A DNA stretch of 64,000 nucleotides from NCBI RefSeq assembly GCF_030413635.1, contig NZ_CP129235.1:1240001-1304000 (forward strand), written 5' to 3'. Position 1 is the first letter of the stretch, and the number at the start of each line of letters is the position of its first letter. Position numbers and translations under genes: made by a program. The notes under the pieces are model-generated. The model ran no database searches and was not told where the DNA came from. It saw only the letters and a program-made list of their open reading frames with translations. Shown here in pieces: positions 12,189 to 20,664 of the stretch. Source of the DNA: Planococcus shenhongbingii (GTDB lineage Bacteria; Bacillota; Bacilli; Bacillales_A; Planococcaceae).

Positions 12189-12863
12189 ATGATTAAAGTG
12201 GTTATAGCAGAAGATGATTTTCGGATTGCTCAAGTACAGGAGCAGTTCTTGCAAAAAGTAAGCGATGTAAAGTTGGTGGGAAAGGCATTAAATGCGAAGG
12301 AAACGATGGATCTTTTACGTGAAAATGAAGTGGATTTGCTGTTGCTGGACATTTATATGCCTGATGAACTGGGTACGGAATTATTGCCGAAAATACGGGA
12401 AAGTTATCCGCTGGTCGATATTATTATGGTGACTGCTGCTACCGAAAAAGCGATGCTTGAGAAAGCCGTCAAATACGGTGTTTTCAATTATCTCTTAAAG
12501 CCAGTAACCATGGACAAGTTTGTGGAAACGATTGAAGAGTTTAAAAGAAAGAGAAAATTGCTCGGCTCTAATGGTGAAGTAGATCAAAAAATGATCGACC
12601 AACTATTTGGATCTGCAAAGCAGCCAGTTGCCATGCAAAATGATCTTCCGACAGGTGTAGATGGCCATACTTTGGATAAAGTGAAAGTTGTAGTGGAGAG
12701 ACTGAAAGGCGTTTCCATTGATGAAATGAGTGAAGAAATGGGGATTTCCCGAACGACGGCAAGGAGATATTTGGAGTATTTGGTTTCGGTAAATGTCTGC
12801 GTAGCAAAACATGAGTACGGGATTGTCGGAAGGCCTCAAAGAAAATATTACTTTGTAGAATGA
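12189..12863 (+). CDS. citT: Response regulator of the CitB/DctR family (CitT-like)
   Basis: DNA-binding partner of the kinase upstream. Receiver domain at about 1-120 with acidic pocket EDD (residues 8-10), phospho-acceptor Asp54 in LLLLDIYMPDE, Thr in VTAATEKAM and Lys in YLLKPVT. The C-terminal helix-turn-helix lies around residues 170-200 (VSIDEMSEEMGISRTTARRY). 224 residues, normal for the family. ATG 12189 follows AGGAGG. By analogy with B. subtilis CitT it should activate the citM-type gene at 14310. Confidence 0.9.
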   Translation: MIKVVIAEDDFRIAQVQEQFLQKVSDVKLVGKALNAKETMDLLRENEVDLLLLDIYMPDELGTELLPKIRESYPLVDIIMVTAATEKAMLEKAVKYGVFNYLLKPVTMDKFVETIEEFKRKRKLLGSNGEVDQKMIDQLFGSAKQPVAMQNDLPTGVDGHTLDKVKVVVERLKGVSIDEMSEEMGISRTTARRYLEYLVSVNVCVAKHEYGIVGRPQRKYYFVE

Positions 12864-12936
12864 TTCAAGAAAATGGCAACTTTGGCGAATAGGAATACGC
12901 CATGGTTTATTTCATTAAGTTAACGAGGGATAAAGA

Positions 12937-13905
12937 ATGAGAAAAAAGATAATGACCATTTCCATATTTGTTGCCATTCTTTTAACGGGATGTACTCCTG
13001 AAGAAAATCAGGAACTGGCAACAGAGGAAGTCACGATTGTTGCCGGGTCAATTGGCGGAGGATGGGACATAACGGCACGAGCGATGCAGGACAGTTTACT
13101 AAGTGAAAACCTGATTGATGGGGAGATTCATGTACTCAATAAAGTTGGGGCTGGCGGAGAACTAGGCTGGAAATATACGCAGCAGCAGAAAGATCCCGTA
13201 TTAGCGGTCAACTCCAGCTTGCTTATCACGAATCATTTATTGGGCCAAAGCCAGTTGACTTATAAAGATTTTACTCCATTGGCGATATTGGCTACAGAGT
13301 GGGAAGTGGTGGTGGTTTCAAAAGATTCAAGCATTGATAGTGCCAAAACCATGATGGGAAACCTGAAAGATGCACCGCATGATTATAAAATTGGCGTTTC
13401 TCCCAGATTAGGAAATGATGATCAACTGTCGTTTGTACTGGCGAGCAAACGAGCTGGCGTGCAGCCGGAAAAACTTAACTTTCAAATTTATGAAAACAGT
13501 GCCAACGTAGTGGATGCCTTATTGAAAAAGCAAATAGATGTGGCAACCATGACGTTAGCGGAAGCGAAAAAATACTATGACCTTGATCAAGTGAAAATAC
13601 TCGTGATCTCGTCTGATGACAGGTTAAAAGAACTGCCTGAAGTCCCGACTTGGTCAGAAGAAGGAATTGAAATTGTATTCGAGCACTGGCGCGGCATTAT
13701 GGGACCGCCTGATATGACGGAAGATGAAATTCGATTTTGGGATCAGACGATTGAAAAAATGGTGCAAACAGAACAATGGCAGCAAACGCTCGAGAAGTAT
13801 ATGTGGAAAGATTTTTATATGAATAGCAGTGAAACAACTCAATTTCTAGAACAGCAAAGTAAGATGTATGAGGATTTGATGAAGACTAATGAGGGAAACG
13901 AATAA
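12937..13905 (+). CDS. yflP: Lipoprotein of the tripartite tricarboxylate receptor (TctC/Bug) family, YflP-like
   Basis: Extracytoplasmic solute-binding protein anchored by lipid. The signal peptide ends in the lipobox LLTGC with the lipidated Cys19. The mature part begins the Bug fold (VTIVAGSIGGGWDITARAMQ) and runs to 322 residues in total. No TctA or TctB membrane subunit is nearby, so it is not a tripartite transporter; instead it lies between a citST-like pair and a CitM-like carrier. B. subtilis yflP occupies a comparable place. It may act as a ligand-binding co-sensor for the kinase, which is an inference. Confidence 0.85.
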   Translation: MRKKIMTISIFVAILLTGCTPEENQELATEEVTIVAGSIGGGWDITARAMQDSLLSENLIDGEIHVLNKVGAGGELGWKYTQQQKDPVLAVNSSLLITNHLLGQSQLTYKDFTPLAILATEWEVVVVSKDSSIDSAKTMMGNLKDAPHDYKIGVSPRLGNDDQLSFVLASKRAGVQPEKLNFQIYENSANVVDALLKKQIDVATMTLAEAKKYYDLDQVKILVISSDDRLKELPEVPTWSEEGIEIVFEHWRGIMGPPDMTEDEIRFWDQTIEKMVQTEQWQQTLEKYMWKDFYMNSSETTQFLEQQSKMYEDLMKTNEGNE

Positions 13906-14011
13906 GTTTCTGGATAAATAAAAAAGCTGAAATGGATTTAACAAAATAAATATTTTCGGCATCCATTTCTTGTTCTGTAGACACTTTAAAATATAGAAAT
14001 CATCTTATCAT

Positions 14012-14105
14012 GAGGTTGCCTTAGGGATAACTGTGTTAGTATTTCCGCCGGTTTATGCAGGCTGGCGGAGAGTTAAAACAGACCCTATGGGAGCCTCTTT
14101 TTATT
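14012..14105. repeat. Long imperfect hairpin followed by T run, upstream of citM
   Basis: Within the 404-base gap 13906-14309, the sequence from gaggttgcc (14012) folds back on that ending in gggagcctc (14097). Roughly 32 of 40 positions pair, with inner arms ccgcc/ggcgg, and the hairpin is followed by tttttatt. It may be a large terminator for the yflP-like transcript, an attenuator, or the relic of a small inverted-repeat element. The bases before it (13906-14011) show only a weak hairpin around aaatggat/atccattt. Confidence 0.55.
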
Positions 14106-14192
14106 GTTTTGCACTTTAAATAAAAGGAGCAGAAAAATCTGACAATAGTTTTAATGTACGAAATAGATTTTAAGTATTTAAATAACAATATT

Positions 14193-14208
14193 TTGTAAAC
14201 GTTTACAT
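14193..14208. promoter_or_regulatory. CcpA catabolite-responsive element (cre)
   Basis: TTGTAAACGTTTACAT fits the B. subtilis cre consensus WTGNAARCGNWWWCAW at every position and contains a perfect 14-base palindrome. It lies about 100 bases before the CitM-like gene. B. subtilis citM is known to be repressed by CcpA, so carbon catabolite repression of citrate uptake is expected here too. Confidence 0.88.
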
Positions 14209-14309
14209 AGCTGTGTAGCTCATCTATATTAATAAACAATATCTAAATTGTTGAATTATTTATTGAATTTATCAACGGACAATGGAAGAACAATAGAGGG
14301 GGAATAAAT

Positions 14310-15617
14310 ATGTTAGCACTTTTAGGGTTTTCAATGATCGGTGTATTCATGTTTTTAATCATTACCAAGCGGATGTCCGCGATGGTTGCGTTAGTGACGA
14401 TACCGATTATCTTCGCATTGCTGGGAGGATTTTGGACAGGCCTCGGTGATATGATGCTGGAAGGGATTAAGCAAGTGGCACCGACGGGAGTCATGCTGAT
14501 GTTTGCTATTCTGTATTTCGGTATCATGATTGATGCGGGATTGTTTGATCCGCTAGTGTCAAAAATACTATCAATCGTTAAAGGGGATCCACTGAAGATC
14601 GTCATAGGTACCGCTGTTCTTGCCATGGCTGTCGCACTTGACGGCGACGGGACGACCACTTATATGATCACTGTAACAGCAATGCTGCCGCTTTATAAAC
14701 GCATTGGAATGAATCCGCTTATCTTGACATGTGTAGCCATGCTTTCATTCGGTGTCATGAACATGACGCCTTGGGGCGGGCCGACTGCAAGAGCGGTTGC
14801 TGCACTTCAACTTGATGTAGCAGATGTCTTTACGCCGCTTATCCCAGTTATGGCAGCCGGGATTTTATGGACATTATTTACAGCATTTGTCCTAGGAAAA
14901 AGAGAGCGCAAACGTTTAGGAATTGCAGAGATTCAATATTCAAAGGAAGAAAAACTTGTTATCAGTGAATTAAGTGCAACTGCCGCTATGGAAAATACGA
15001 AGCGGCCAAAATTAATCTGGATCAATTTTCTGTTAACCGTTACATTGATCATCTGTTTGGTGGCGTCTGTATTGCCATTATCGACTTTGTTCATGATTGC
15101 TTTTGTCATAGCGCTTATGATCAACTATCCGAAATTGGATGACCAGAAAGAAAGAATATCCAATCATGCAGGAAACGTCTTGGCAGTAGTCGGATTGGTT
15201 TTTGCTTCCGGCATCTTTACGGGAATCCTGTCAGGAACAGAAATGGTTGACGCGATGGCTAACAGTTTAGTTGCCGTGATTCCAGAATCGGCTGGCCCGT
15301 ATTTTGCGATTATTACAGCTGTCACCAGTATTCCGTTCACTTACTTTATGGCAAACGATCCCTATTATTTTGGCGTATTGCCGATTTTAGCTGAAACTGC
15401 AGCAGTTTATGGCGTAGACCCGGTAGAAATTGCACGTGCATCACTGCTTGGCCAACCCGTCCATGCCATGAGCCCATTAATAGCATCTGCTTACTTGCTT
15501 GTAGGGATGGCTGGCGTAGAGTTCGGAGACCATCAAAAATTCATATTTAAATGGGCATTGGGATCGTGTTTTGTTATGATATTCGCAGCACTTGCCTTCG
15601 GAGTTCTTACTTTCTAA
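14310..15617 (+). CDS. citM: Citrate-divalent metal/proton symporter, CitMHS family
   Basis: Membrane carrier for metal-complexed citrate. The 435-residue protein has about 11-12 hydrophobic segments. It carries the family signatures MLFAILYFGIMIDAGLFDPL, LDGDGTTTYMIT, MNMTPWGGPTARA, FASGIFTGILSGTEMVDAMA and LLGQPVHAMSPL, and looks very close to B. subtilis CitM (Mg-citrate). The preferred metal cannot be read from sequence. ATG 14310 follows GAGGGGG. Regulation is probably induction by the two-component pair upstream and repression through the cre site at 14193. Confidence 0.93.
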   Translation: MLALLGFSMIGVFMFLIITKRMSAMVALVTIPIIFALLGGFWTGLGDMMLEGIKQVAPTGVMLMFAILYFGIMIDAGLFDPLVSKILSIVKGDPLKIVIGTAVLAMAVALDGDGTTTYMITVTAMLPLYKRIGMNPLILTCVAMLSFGVMNMTPWGGPTARAVAALQLDVADVFTPLIPVMAAGILWTLFTAFVLGKRERKRLGIAEIQYSKEEKLVISELSATAAMENTKRPKLIWINFLLTVTLIICLVASVLPLSTLFMIAFVIALMINYPKLDDQKERISNHAGNVLAVVGLVFASGIFTGILSGTEMVDAMANSLVAVIPESAGPYFAIITAVTSIPFTYFMANDPYYFGVLPILAETAAVYGVDPVEIARASLLGQPVHAMSPLIASAYLLVGMAGVEFGDHQKFIFKWALGSCFVMIFAALAFGVLTF

Positions 15618-15640
15618 GTCATTCGTATATGTTACTGCCA

Positions 15641-16226
15641 ATTCAATTGAATGGCGGTGGAGCTTGTAGACAAAAGAATCCTACTTTCAATCACGTGAAT
15701 AACTACAAAAAACAAGGTTCTCCCCCCGGTTCCTGCGCTTCAACCGGACGCTTTCCGCGGGCTCGCGCCGAACTAACTTGGGACGGGCGCCCAAGTGGAT
15801 TTCGGCACTTCGTCGCTACGCTGCCCCGCAGGAAAGGCATTGGCCGAAGGTAGTAAGGCCAAGCCTTTGCGACGAAGCTAGCGCAGCGATGTAGGAGCAC
15901 ATCTTTGCCCTCGCCGGTTTCCGCTGCGGAACCTGAAGTGAAATAAAAACCGGATGCTGCTTCTCTTCACTTATCTGAAAAGAGGCATCCTGGATGGAAG
16001 GGATTCCTTGAAGTAAAGCGACACCCCCAGCCGATTCGGCCACGAGACTCCTGTGGGAGCAGCGAAGCGACACGAGCCGAAGACCCTGGACTGAGCGAAG
16101 CGAAGGAAGCGGCTAAGGCCGTGCCCACGGAAAGCGAAGTGGCCGAACCGGTTGGGGGTTATACCGTTTTATTCATTCCTAGTACACTTAGTCTACATTC
16201 TGGCCGCCATTCAATTGAATGGCGGT
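15641..16226. repeat. GC-rich repeat island flanked by copies of a terminator-like palindrome
   Basis: The 911-base gap between citM and the BCCT gene has no credible gene. The 18 bases attcaattgaatggcggt occur at 15641-15658 and 16209-16226. Because the core is palindromic, the two ends can also be read as imperfect inverted repeats of about 31 bases, extending to tgtagac (15665) and gtctaca (16191). The right copy is a perfect 22-base palindrome followed by a T run and looks like the working citM terminator. Inside are GC-rich modules such as gcgacgaagctagcg (15869), whose neighbourhood is shared with 38833, 39150 and, inverted, 39001-39050. Confidence 0.7.
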
Positions 16227-16465
16227 ATTTTTATTTTCTGAAGAAGGGAAGTTAAGGGATAATTTAAAAAGAGAAAGGGAATAGAATTATTGTATATGGT
16301 GAATAATTAACTTGTACAAATGGTTCAAGAGGTAAACTTGCTAGAAAGGCTCTTAGAAGAAGGAAACGAAATCATCTACTGGTGGGGTTTCTTCCATTCT
16401 TTTTAATATATGCATATTGCAACTCAAAGACTTATGATTCTAAATCTTTTCAAATAGAAGCTGAT

Positions 16466-16494
16466 TTGACATCACTTCCAATATTCTTTAACAT
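16466..16494 (+). promoter_or_regulatory. Probable sigma-A promoter of the BCCT gene
   Basis: Perfect TTGACA (16466-16471), a 17-base spacer and TAACAT (16489-16494), 36 bases before the start codon. The preceding 16235-16465 shows no other feature I can support. Confidence 0.7.
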
Positions 16495-16529
16495 AAAGAA
16501 ATGTGTTAAAAGAGAAGGAGAGATACTAT

Positions 16530-18026
16530 ATGAAAAAAGTAACCAATGTTTTCTGGATTTCGCTTGCCGTCGTCTTATTGGCAGTTGCGTACGGTACATT
16601 CGCGCCAGAAAATTTCGCAGAAGTTACAGGCAATATAGAGTCATTCCTGACAACTTCGTTTGGATGGTATTATTTATTGGTCGTTTCGTTCATAGTTCTA
16701 TTTTGTCTGTTTTTCCTCGTCAGCCCGATGGGGAAAATCAAATTGGGGAAAGAAAATGACAAACCGGAATTTTCGTTTATATCATGGGTATCCATGCTAT
16801 TTTCAGCGGGAATGGGGATTGGCCTGGTCTTTTGGGGGTCAGCTGAACCACTATCTCACTTTGCCATTGATCCGGCAACTGCAGAGCCAGGTTCTGCCGA
16901 AGCATTCCGGGAATCGATGCGTTTCACCTTTTTCCATTGGGGAATCCACGCATGGGCTATATATGGTGCCGTAGCATTAGTACTGGCCTATTTCCAATTC
17001 CGAAAAGGTGAGCCTGGTTTAATATCAGCAACGTTAAAACCGATCTTCGGTGATAAAATGAAAGGGCCATGGGGAACGCTGGTCGATGTCATTGCCATTT
17101 TTGCTACCGCTATGGGGGTGGCCACCACACTTGGATTTGGTGCAATACAGATTAACGGAGGATTATCCTTCTTATTTGAAGGAATTCCAAGCAATAATTT
17201 CATCGTCCAGGTCATCATTATCATTATTGTAACCATAATGTTCACGGTTTCCGCATGGAGCGGAGTAAGTAAAGGGATTAAATACTTGTCCAATACGAAT
17301 ATGGTTTTGGCTATTTTCTTATTGATTTTAGTACTTGTATTAGGTCCGACATTGCTTATTCTCAACACTTTCACGGATACGATCGGAAGCTATCTGCAAA
17401 ATTTGGCTCAGATGAGTTTCCGTACTGCACCGGTCAATTCAGATGAACGAGCCTGGATAGATGGCTGGACTGTGTTTTACTGGGCCTGGTGGATTTCTTG
17501 GGCTCCTTTTGTGGGAATCTTTATTGCCCGGGTTTCGAAAGGCCGGACAATTCGCCAGTTCTTGTCAGGGGTTCTCTTGATTCCAGCTGTTTTCAGTTTC
17601 ATTTGGTTTGCGACTTTCGGCACGGCGGCCATGGATGTGCAGAATAAAGGGACAGATTTAACTGGCCTGTTGACGGAAGAAACTTTGTTCGCTGTATTTG
17701 AACAACTGCCAATTGGCTCCTTCTTGTCAGTCATTGCTATTGTGCTGATTGCTATTTTCTTTGTGACATCAGCAGACTCGGCAACCTTTGTGTTAGGAAT
17801 GCAATCGACAAATGGATCGCTAAATCCAGCCAATTCCGTTAAGATATCGTGGGGTATCTCTCAGTCACTGATTGCTGTAGTTTTATTGTCAACTGGTGGA
17901 TTAGGTGCACTTCAAACTTCGTTGATCATAGCTGCTTTTCCGTTCTCGTTCATCATACTCTTAATGATGATATCGTTTTACAAATCAATCAGTCTTGATT
18001 TCAAAGCAGTCAAACGCAAACGTTAA
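16530..18026 (+). CDS. BCCT-family osmolyte transporter (glycine betaine type, OpuD-like)
   Basis: Secondary carrier for quaternary ammonium compounds. 498 residues with 12 hydrophobic segments. The family marks are the glycine-rich [16 protein letters not shown] stretch, which in BetP belongs to the sodium-coupled branch, and the Trp-rich motif [17 protein letters not shown] followed by [14 protein letters not shown]. The short charged C-terminal tail (KAVKRKR) is much shorter than the regulatory tail of BetP. I chose ATG 16530 because GAAGGAG lies 9 bases before it; the upstream GTG at 16503 has no ribosome site. Betaine, choline or carnitine are all possible substrates. Confidence 0.9.
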   Translation: MKKVTNVFWISLAVVLLAVAYGTFAPENFAEVTGNIESFLTTSFGWYYLLVVSFIVLFCLFFLVSPMGKIKLGKENDKPEFSFISWVSMLFSAGMGIGLVFWGSAEPLSHFAIDPATAEPGSAEAFRESMRFTFFHWGIHAWAIYGAVALVLAYFQFRKGEPGLISATLKPIFGDKMKGPWGTLVDVIAIFATAMGVATTLGFGAIQINGGLSFLFEGIPSNNFIVQVIIIIIVTIMFTVSAWSGVSKGIKYLSNTNMVLAIFLLILVLVLGPTLLILNTFTDTIGSYLQNLAQMSFRTAPVNSDERAWIDGWTVFYWAWWISWAPFVGIFIARVSKGRTIRQFLSGVLLIPAVFSFIWFATFGTAAMDVQNKGTDLTGLLTEETLFAVFEQLPIGSFLSVIAIVLIAIFFVTSADSATFVLGMQSTNGSLNPANSVKISWGISQSLIAVVLLSTGGLGALQTSLIIAAFPFSFIILLMMISFYKSISLDFKAVKRKR

Positions 18027-18051
18027 AACCGCCGCTTCGGCGGTTTTTTTG
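18027..18051 (+). terminator. Intrinsic terminator after the BCCT gene
   Basis: aaccgccg-cttc-ggcggtt-type stem directly after the stop codon, followed by seven T. Confidence 0.93.
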
Positions 18052-18175
18052 TTGGCTAAAAAGAAACTCAATCAACGGATGTTATCCTACTGATTGCCAG
18101 TAGGTCGAATCCGACTTTTACGGTGAGTAAGAGGTATAATGGGGAGAGTGTTTGATAAAGGATGGAGGATTTACA

Positions 18176-19099
18176 ATGAATGAAAGACCACATGTTTTAT
18201 TAGTAGATGGAATGGCTTTGTTATTCCGCTCTTTTTTTGCAACTTCCGCAGTAGGACAGTATTTCCGGACGACGGAAGGGCTGGCAACTAACGGCGTACA
18301 GGGATTTGCACGGCACGTTCTGGCCGCTAAAACCATGATGAAGCCGACGCATCTGGCAGTATGCTGGGATATGGGGGCACAGACATTCCGTACTGAAATG
18401 TTTGACGGGTACAAAGCAAACCGGCCAGCGCCGCCGGAAGATATGCTGCATCAATTCGATTTGGCAAAAAAGGTATCGGAGCAGCTTGGCTGGAAGAATT
18501 ACGGAGAAGCCGGCATCGAAGCTGACGACTTTATCGGCTCGTTTACAAAGCAATGGCAAGGTGAAGCAGATTTCACCATCATGACAGGCGACAAAGACAT
18601 GCTGCAACTCTTAAACCCTTCCGTGAAAATCGCTTTTATGAAAAAAGGTTATCATATATACGATGTTTACACTGAAACCCGGTTTAAAGAAGAATATGGC
18701 ATCGAGCCAGACCAGTTCGCGGATGTCAAAGCCTTTATGGGAGACGCGAGCGATGGCTACCCGGGAGTAAAAGGGATTGGACCGAAGACTGCCTTGGAGC
18801 TCATCAAAAAATACGGATCGACCGATGGAGTGCTTGAAGCGATTGACGAATTGAAACCTGCCCAAAAGAAAAAGATAGAAGAGCATAAGGATATGCTGCT
18901 GCTATCTAAAGAACTGGCTGTCATCAAATGCGATATTCCGCTCGCTGTGGCTCTTGATGAAATAGTGGTGCCGAATTATACAAGCGATATGGTCGAACTG
19001 TTCGACGGCCAGGAATTGAAACTGCTGGCGCGCCAATTGGAAAAAAGCTTGATTCCGGAACTATCTCCTTTTGACCGGACAGATCCTTACGAACGTTAA
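18176..19099 (+). CDS. ypcP: Stand-alone 5'-3' exonuclease (flap endonuclease-like, YpcP family)
   Basis: Homolog of the 5' nuclease domain of DNA polymerase I, expected to remove RNA primers and flaps. Metal-binding acidic motifs are seen in LVDGMAL, EADDFIGSF, MTGDKDMLQLL and MGDASDGYPGVKGIGPKTA, the last one containing the helix-hairpin-helix DNA-binding segment. No polymerase domain follows. ATG 18176 lies behind GGAGG; the in-frame ATG at 18152 has none. 307 residues, close to B. subtilis YpcP. Its last 39 bases overlap the convergent C39-like gene. Confidence 0.92.
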   Translation: MNERPHVLLVDGMALLFRSFFATSAVGQYFRTTEGLATNGVQGFARHVLAAKTMMKPTHLAVCWDMGAQTFRTEMFDGYKANRPAPPEDMLHQFDLAKKVSEQLGWKNYGEAGIEADDFIGSFTKQWQGEADFTIMTGDKDMLQLLNPSVKIAFMKKGYHIYDVYTETRFKEEYGIEPDQFADVKAFMGDASDGYPGVKGIGPKTALELIKKYGSTDGVLEAIDELKPAQKKKIEEHKDMLLLSKELAVIKCDIPLAVALDEIVVPNYTSDMVELFDGQELKLLARQLEKSLIPELSPFDRTDPYER

Positions 19100-19576
19100 G
19101 ACGTTTCGGTTTTCATTATAAGAAACCGCCCGTATTTTACTCGGGCGGTTTCTTTTTCCGTTATCGTGAATATACAGGACCACATCATCGTCCTCGTCTT
19201 CAAATCCGATAAGCGGCACCCAGTGGTAGTCATACAAAGGTTTAGAGAACCAGCGGAATGAAAAATAGCGGTCGAATTTCATTGCGAGCGGCCGCCCGGC
19301 AAGCAGTTCACTTTTAACTGTTTCCAATGAACGGACTTTTTCAATATGATAGCGCTGGCCGGCGGCTTTTTTGAAGTTCTTGATCAGCCGCCAAGTAAAA
19401 AGGCCGATTGGCGTAGTGCCAAGCAGGCCATAAAGCTGCTCAATTCCATAATCAATTTTTTCATGATGCTTTAGAATAGCGGCAATGGTGGTCGGCCCAC
19501 AGGCAGATCGCTGTTTTTTGGCATCGATCGCTGCAGCGTATTGAGACATGCCTTCAAATGGAAGAAGAATTTTCAG
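19061..19576 (-). CDS. C39-like papain-fold protein (peptidase_C39_2 type)
   Basis: Cysteine-protease-like fold. The would-be catalytic Cys is in KQRSACGPTTIAAIL, the His in YDYHWVPLIGFED and the Asp in YIHDNG, the usual order for C39-like domains. No transmembrane or signal segment is obvious. The first ATG is at 19549 but lacks a ribosome site. A CTG at 19576 would add nine residues giving MKILLPFEGMSQY, and lies 8 bases after GAGGAGG, so a CTG start is favoured. The C terminus is read through the terminator hairpin at 19124 and overlaps the exonuclease gene by 39 bases. Substrate and role unknown. Confidence 0.72.
   Translation of the reverse strand: MKILLPFEGMSQYAAAIDAKKQRSACGPTTIAAILKHHEKIDYGIEQLYGLLGTTPIGLFTWRLIKNFKKAAGQRYHIEKVRSLETVKSELLAGRPLAMKFDRYFSFRWFSKPLYDYHWVPLIGFEDEDDDVVLYIHDNGKRNRPSKIRAVSYNENRNVLTFVRICPVKRR
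19124..19155 (+). terminator. Terminator hairpin inside the convergent reading frame
   Basis: aaaccgcccg pairs with cgggcggttt around tattttact, then ctttttcc on the plus strand. It suits the exonuclease transcript but lies within the 3' coding part of the minus-strand C39-like gene. Confidence 0.8.
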
Positions 19577-19609
19577 TTTTCAGACCTCCTCAACGTTCTT
19601 GGATGGCAT

Positions 19610-20074
19610 TTAAATTGAATACAAGGATCTTTCATTTTCCGCCAGGAGTTTCTTCAGCGCTGCCCGGAATGTATTAAAAACTTCCAGTTCCACTTGTATG
19701 CCCGCATGGACAATTTCCCGGACAAAGCGCGGATTAAAGCCGACATAAATTGGACGGAGGCCCATCAGCTTGAGAGCGTTATTGAGCTGGGACAATTCAG
19801 AGGCTAATTCGTTGTAATCGAATGTTTCCACATCTTCGATCCGCACACCGGTAAAGTCAAAAATGACGCACTCGATATCACGGTGTTCAGATGCGTATTG
19901 AAGCACTTTCGTGCGGATTGTTTCAAAACGGTTCCGGAAAATAAAACCGGCGATTGGAACGAGAATCGTATCGGGCACAATGGAAGGAATGATTGGAGCC
20001 GACATATTCTGAATCACTTTTTCATAATGCAGCACCAGTTCTTTTAACTCTCTAATTTCTTGCGATGAATCCAT
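19610..20074 (-). CDS. STAS-domain protein related to RsbR C termini
   Basis: 154 residues. A short N-terminal helix (about 1-25) leads into a STAS domain that begins SAPIIPSIVPDTILVPIAGFI, the same join seen in RsbR stressosome proteins, but without the globin-like or other N-terminal sensor. The core strand reads VIFDFTGVRIEDVETFDYNEL. At the place where RsbR/RsbS proteins usually have a phosphorylatable Thr/Ser after Asp (V-D-T/S), this has Asp-Val, so regulation by RsbT-type phosphorylation is doubtful. It may be a partner in the general stress or another signalling complex. Function not assigned. Confidence 0.8.
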   Translation of the reverse strand: MDSSQEIRELKELVLHYEKVIQNMSAPIIPSIVPDTILVPIAGFIFRNRFETIRTKVLQYASEHRDIECVIFDFTGVRIEDVETFDYNELASELSQLNNALKLMGLRPIYVGFNPRFVREIVHAGIQVELEVFNTFRAALKKLLAENERSLYSI

Positions 20075-20137
20075 TAAGACACCTCTATTTCTATTATTGA
20101 TTTTTATTATAGCGCAAAAAAAGAAATAGACGGTTGT

Positions 20138-20458
20138 CTATTTCTTCTGGCTTGCTAAAAAGTCTGTTACCGATTCAGGTGTTTTTGCATGAGCACTGTG
20201 AAGGTGGGCTGTTTTCTCACCGTTTTTGAAAACCAATAAGCTGGGAATGCCCATAACGTCGTATTTTTCTGCAAGCTCAGGCAATTCATCACGATTCACG
20301 TCAAACCATTTGTATTCGTTGTATTCTTCGATGATTGGATCGATGAACATATCCATGCGCGTGCAATCCGGACACCAGCCGGCTTGGAATTTAACGATTA
20401 CTGGTTCAGTTCCTTCGATGATTTCATTGAATTGTTCAGTTGATGTAATGGGTTTCAT
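20138..20458 (-). CDS. Thioredoxin-like protein (YdbP-like)
   Basis: 106-residue cytoplasmic thioredoxin fold with the active site GWCPDC (Cys29 and Cys32) and the cis-Pro in MGIPSLLVF. The CPDC motif differs from the CGPC of thioredoxin A and is found in a Bacillales family that includes YdbP and YtpP. It is preceded on its strand by AGGAGG. It stands alone and is divergent from the fadN operon. Confidence 0.88.
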   Translation of the reverse strand: MKPITSTEQFNEIIEGTEPVIVKFQAGWCPDCTRMDMFIDPIIEEYNEYKWFDVNRDELPELAEKYDVMGIPSLLVFKNGEKTAHLHSAHAKTPESVTDFLASQKK

Positions 20459-20557
20459 AAAATCTCCTCCTAAATGTCTCTAAACCAGTTTACAATGCCG
20501 GATAACTTTCGGGAAGAGATTGAACTCAAAGAGTTCAATAATTTTAACGATTAAATA

Positions 20558-20586
20558 TTGCGAAAACAATGAAAATAATTTACACT
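20558..20586 (+). promoter_or_regulatory. Possible promoter of the fad operon
   Basis: TTGCGA (20558-20563), a 17-base spacer, TACACT (20581-20586). The FadR-type box lies 39 bases after the -10 element, where a bound repressor could act as a roadblock. Confidence 0.5.
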
Positions 20587-20624
20587 GAGGACATAGAGAG
20601 CGTTCTATTTTTTTAAGTAAAAAA

Positions 20625-20642
20625 TGAATGAGGGTTCATTCA
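20625..20642. promoter_or_regulatory. FadR operator
   Basis: TGAATGAGGGTTCATTCA is a palindrome that matches the B. subtilis FadR (TetR-type) box, TGAATGA-N4-TCATTCA, directly before fadN. In B. subtilis FadR represses beta-oxidation genes until long-chain acyl-CoA binds it. Confidence 0.88.
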
Positions 20643-20664
20643 AAAAAACGAGGAGGGTTTTTCA

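Noticed and set aside
12937..15617. Tripartite tricarboxylate (TctABC) transporter.
   Set aside because: Only the binding protein is of the Tct family; the membrane gene next to it is a single-component CitMHS carrier.
15551..15853. 100-codon frame over the end of citM and the repeat island.
   Set aside because: Lies in another frame of citM and in GC-rich repeat DNA; Arg/Pro-rich content is an effect of base composition.
16319..16405. Small open frame starting ATG before the BCCT gene (28 residues with ERLLEEGNEIIYWWGFF).
   Set aside because: No ribosome site, no promoter close by, and the true transporter promoter lies downstream of it.
18087..18105. Hairpin cctactg-attgc-cagtagg before the exonuclease gene.
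   Set aside because: No T run and no known operator; 7 bp can arise by chance, so it is not listed as a feature.
20625..20642. Reading the palindrome before fadN as a terminator.
   Set aside because: No T run follows, and the sequence fits the FadR operator.
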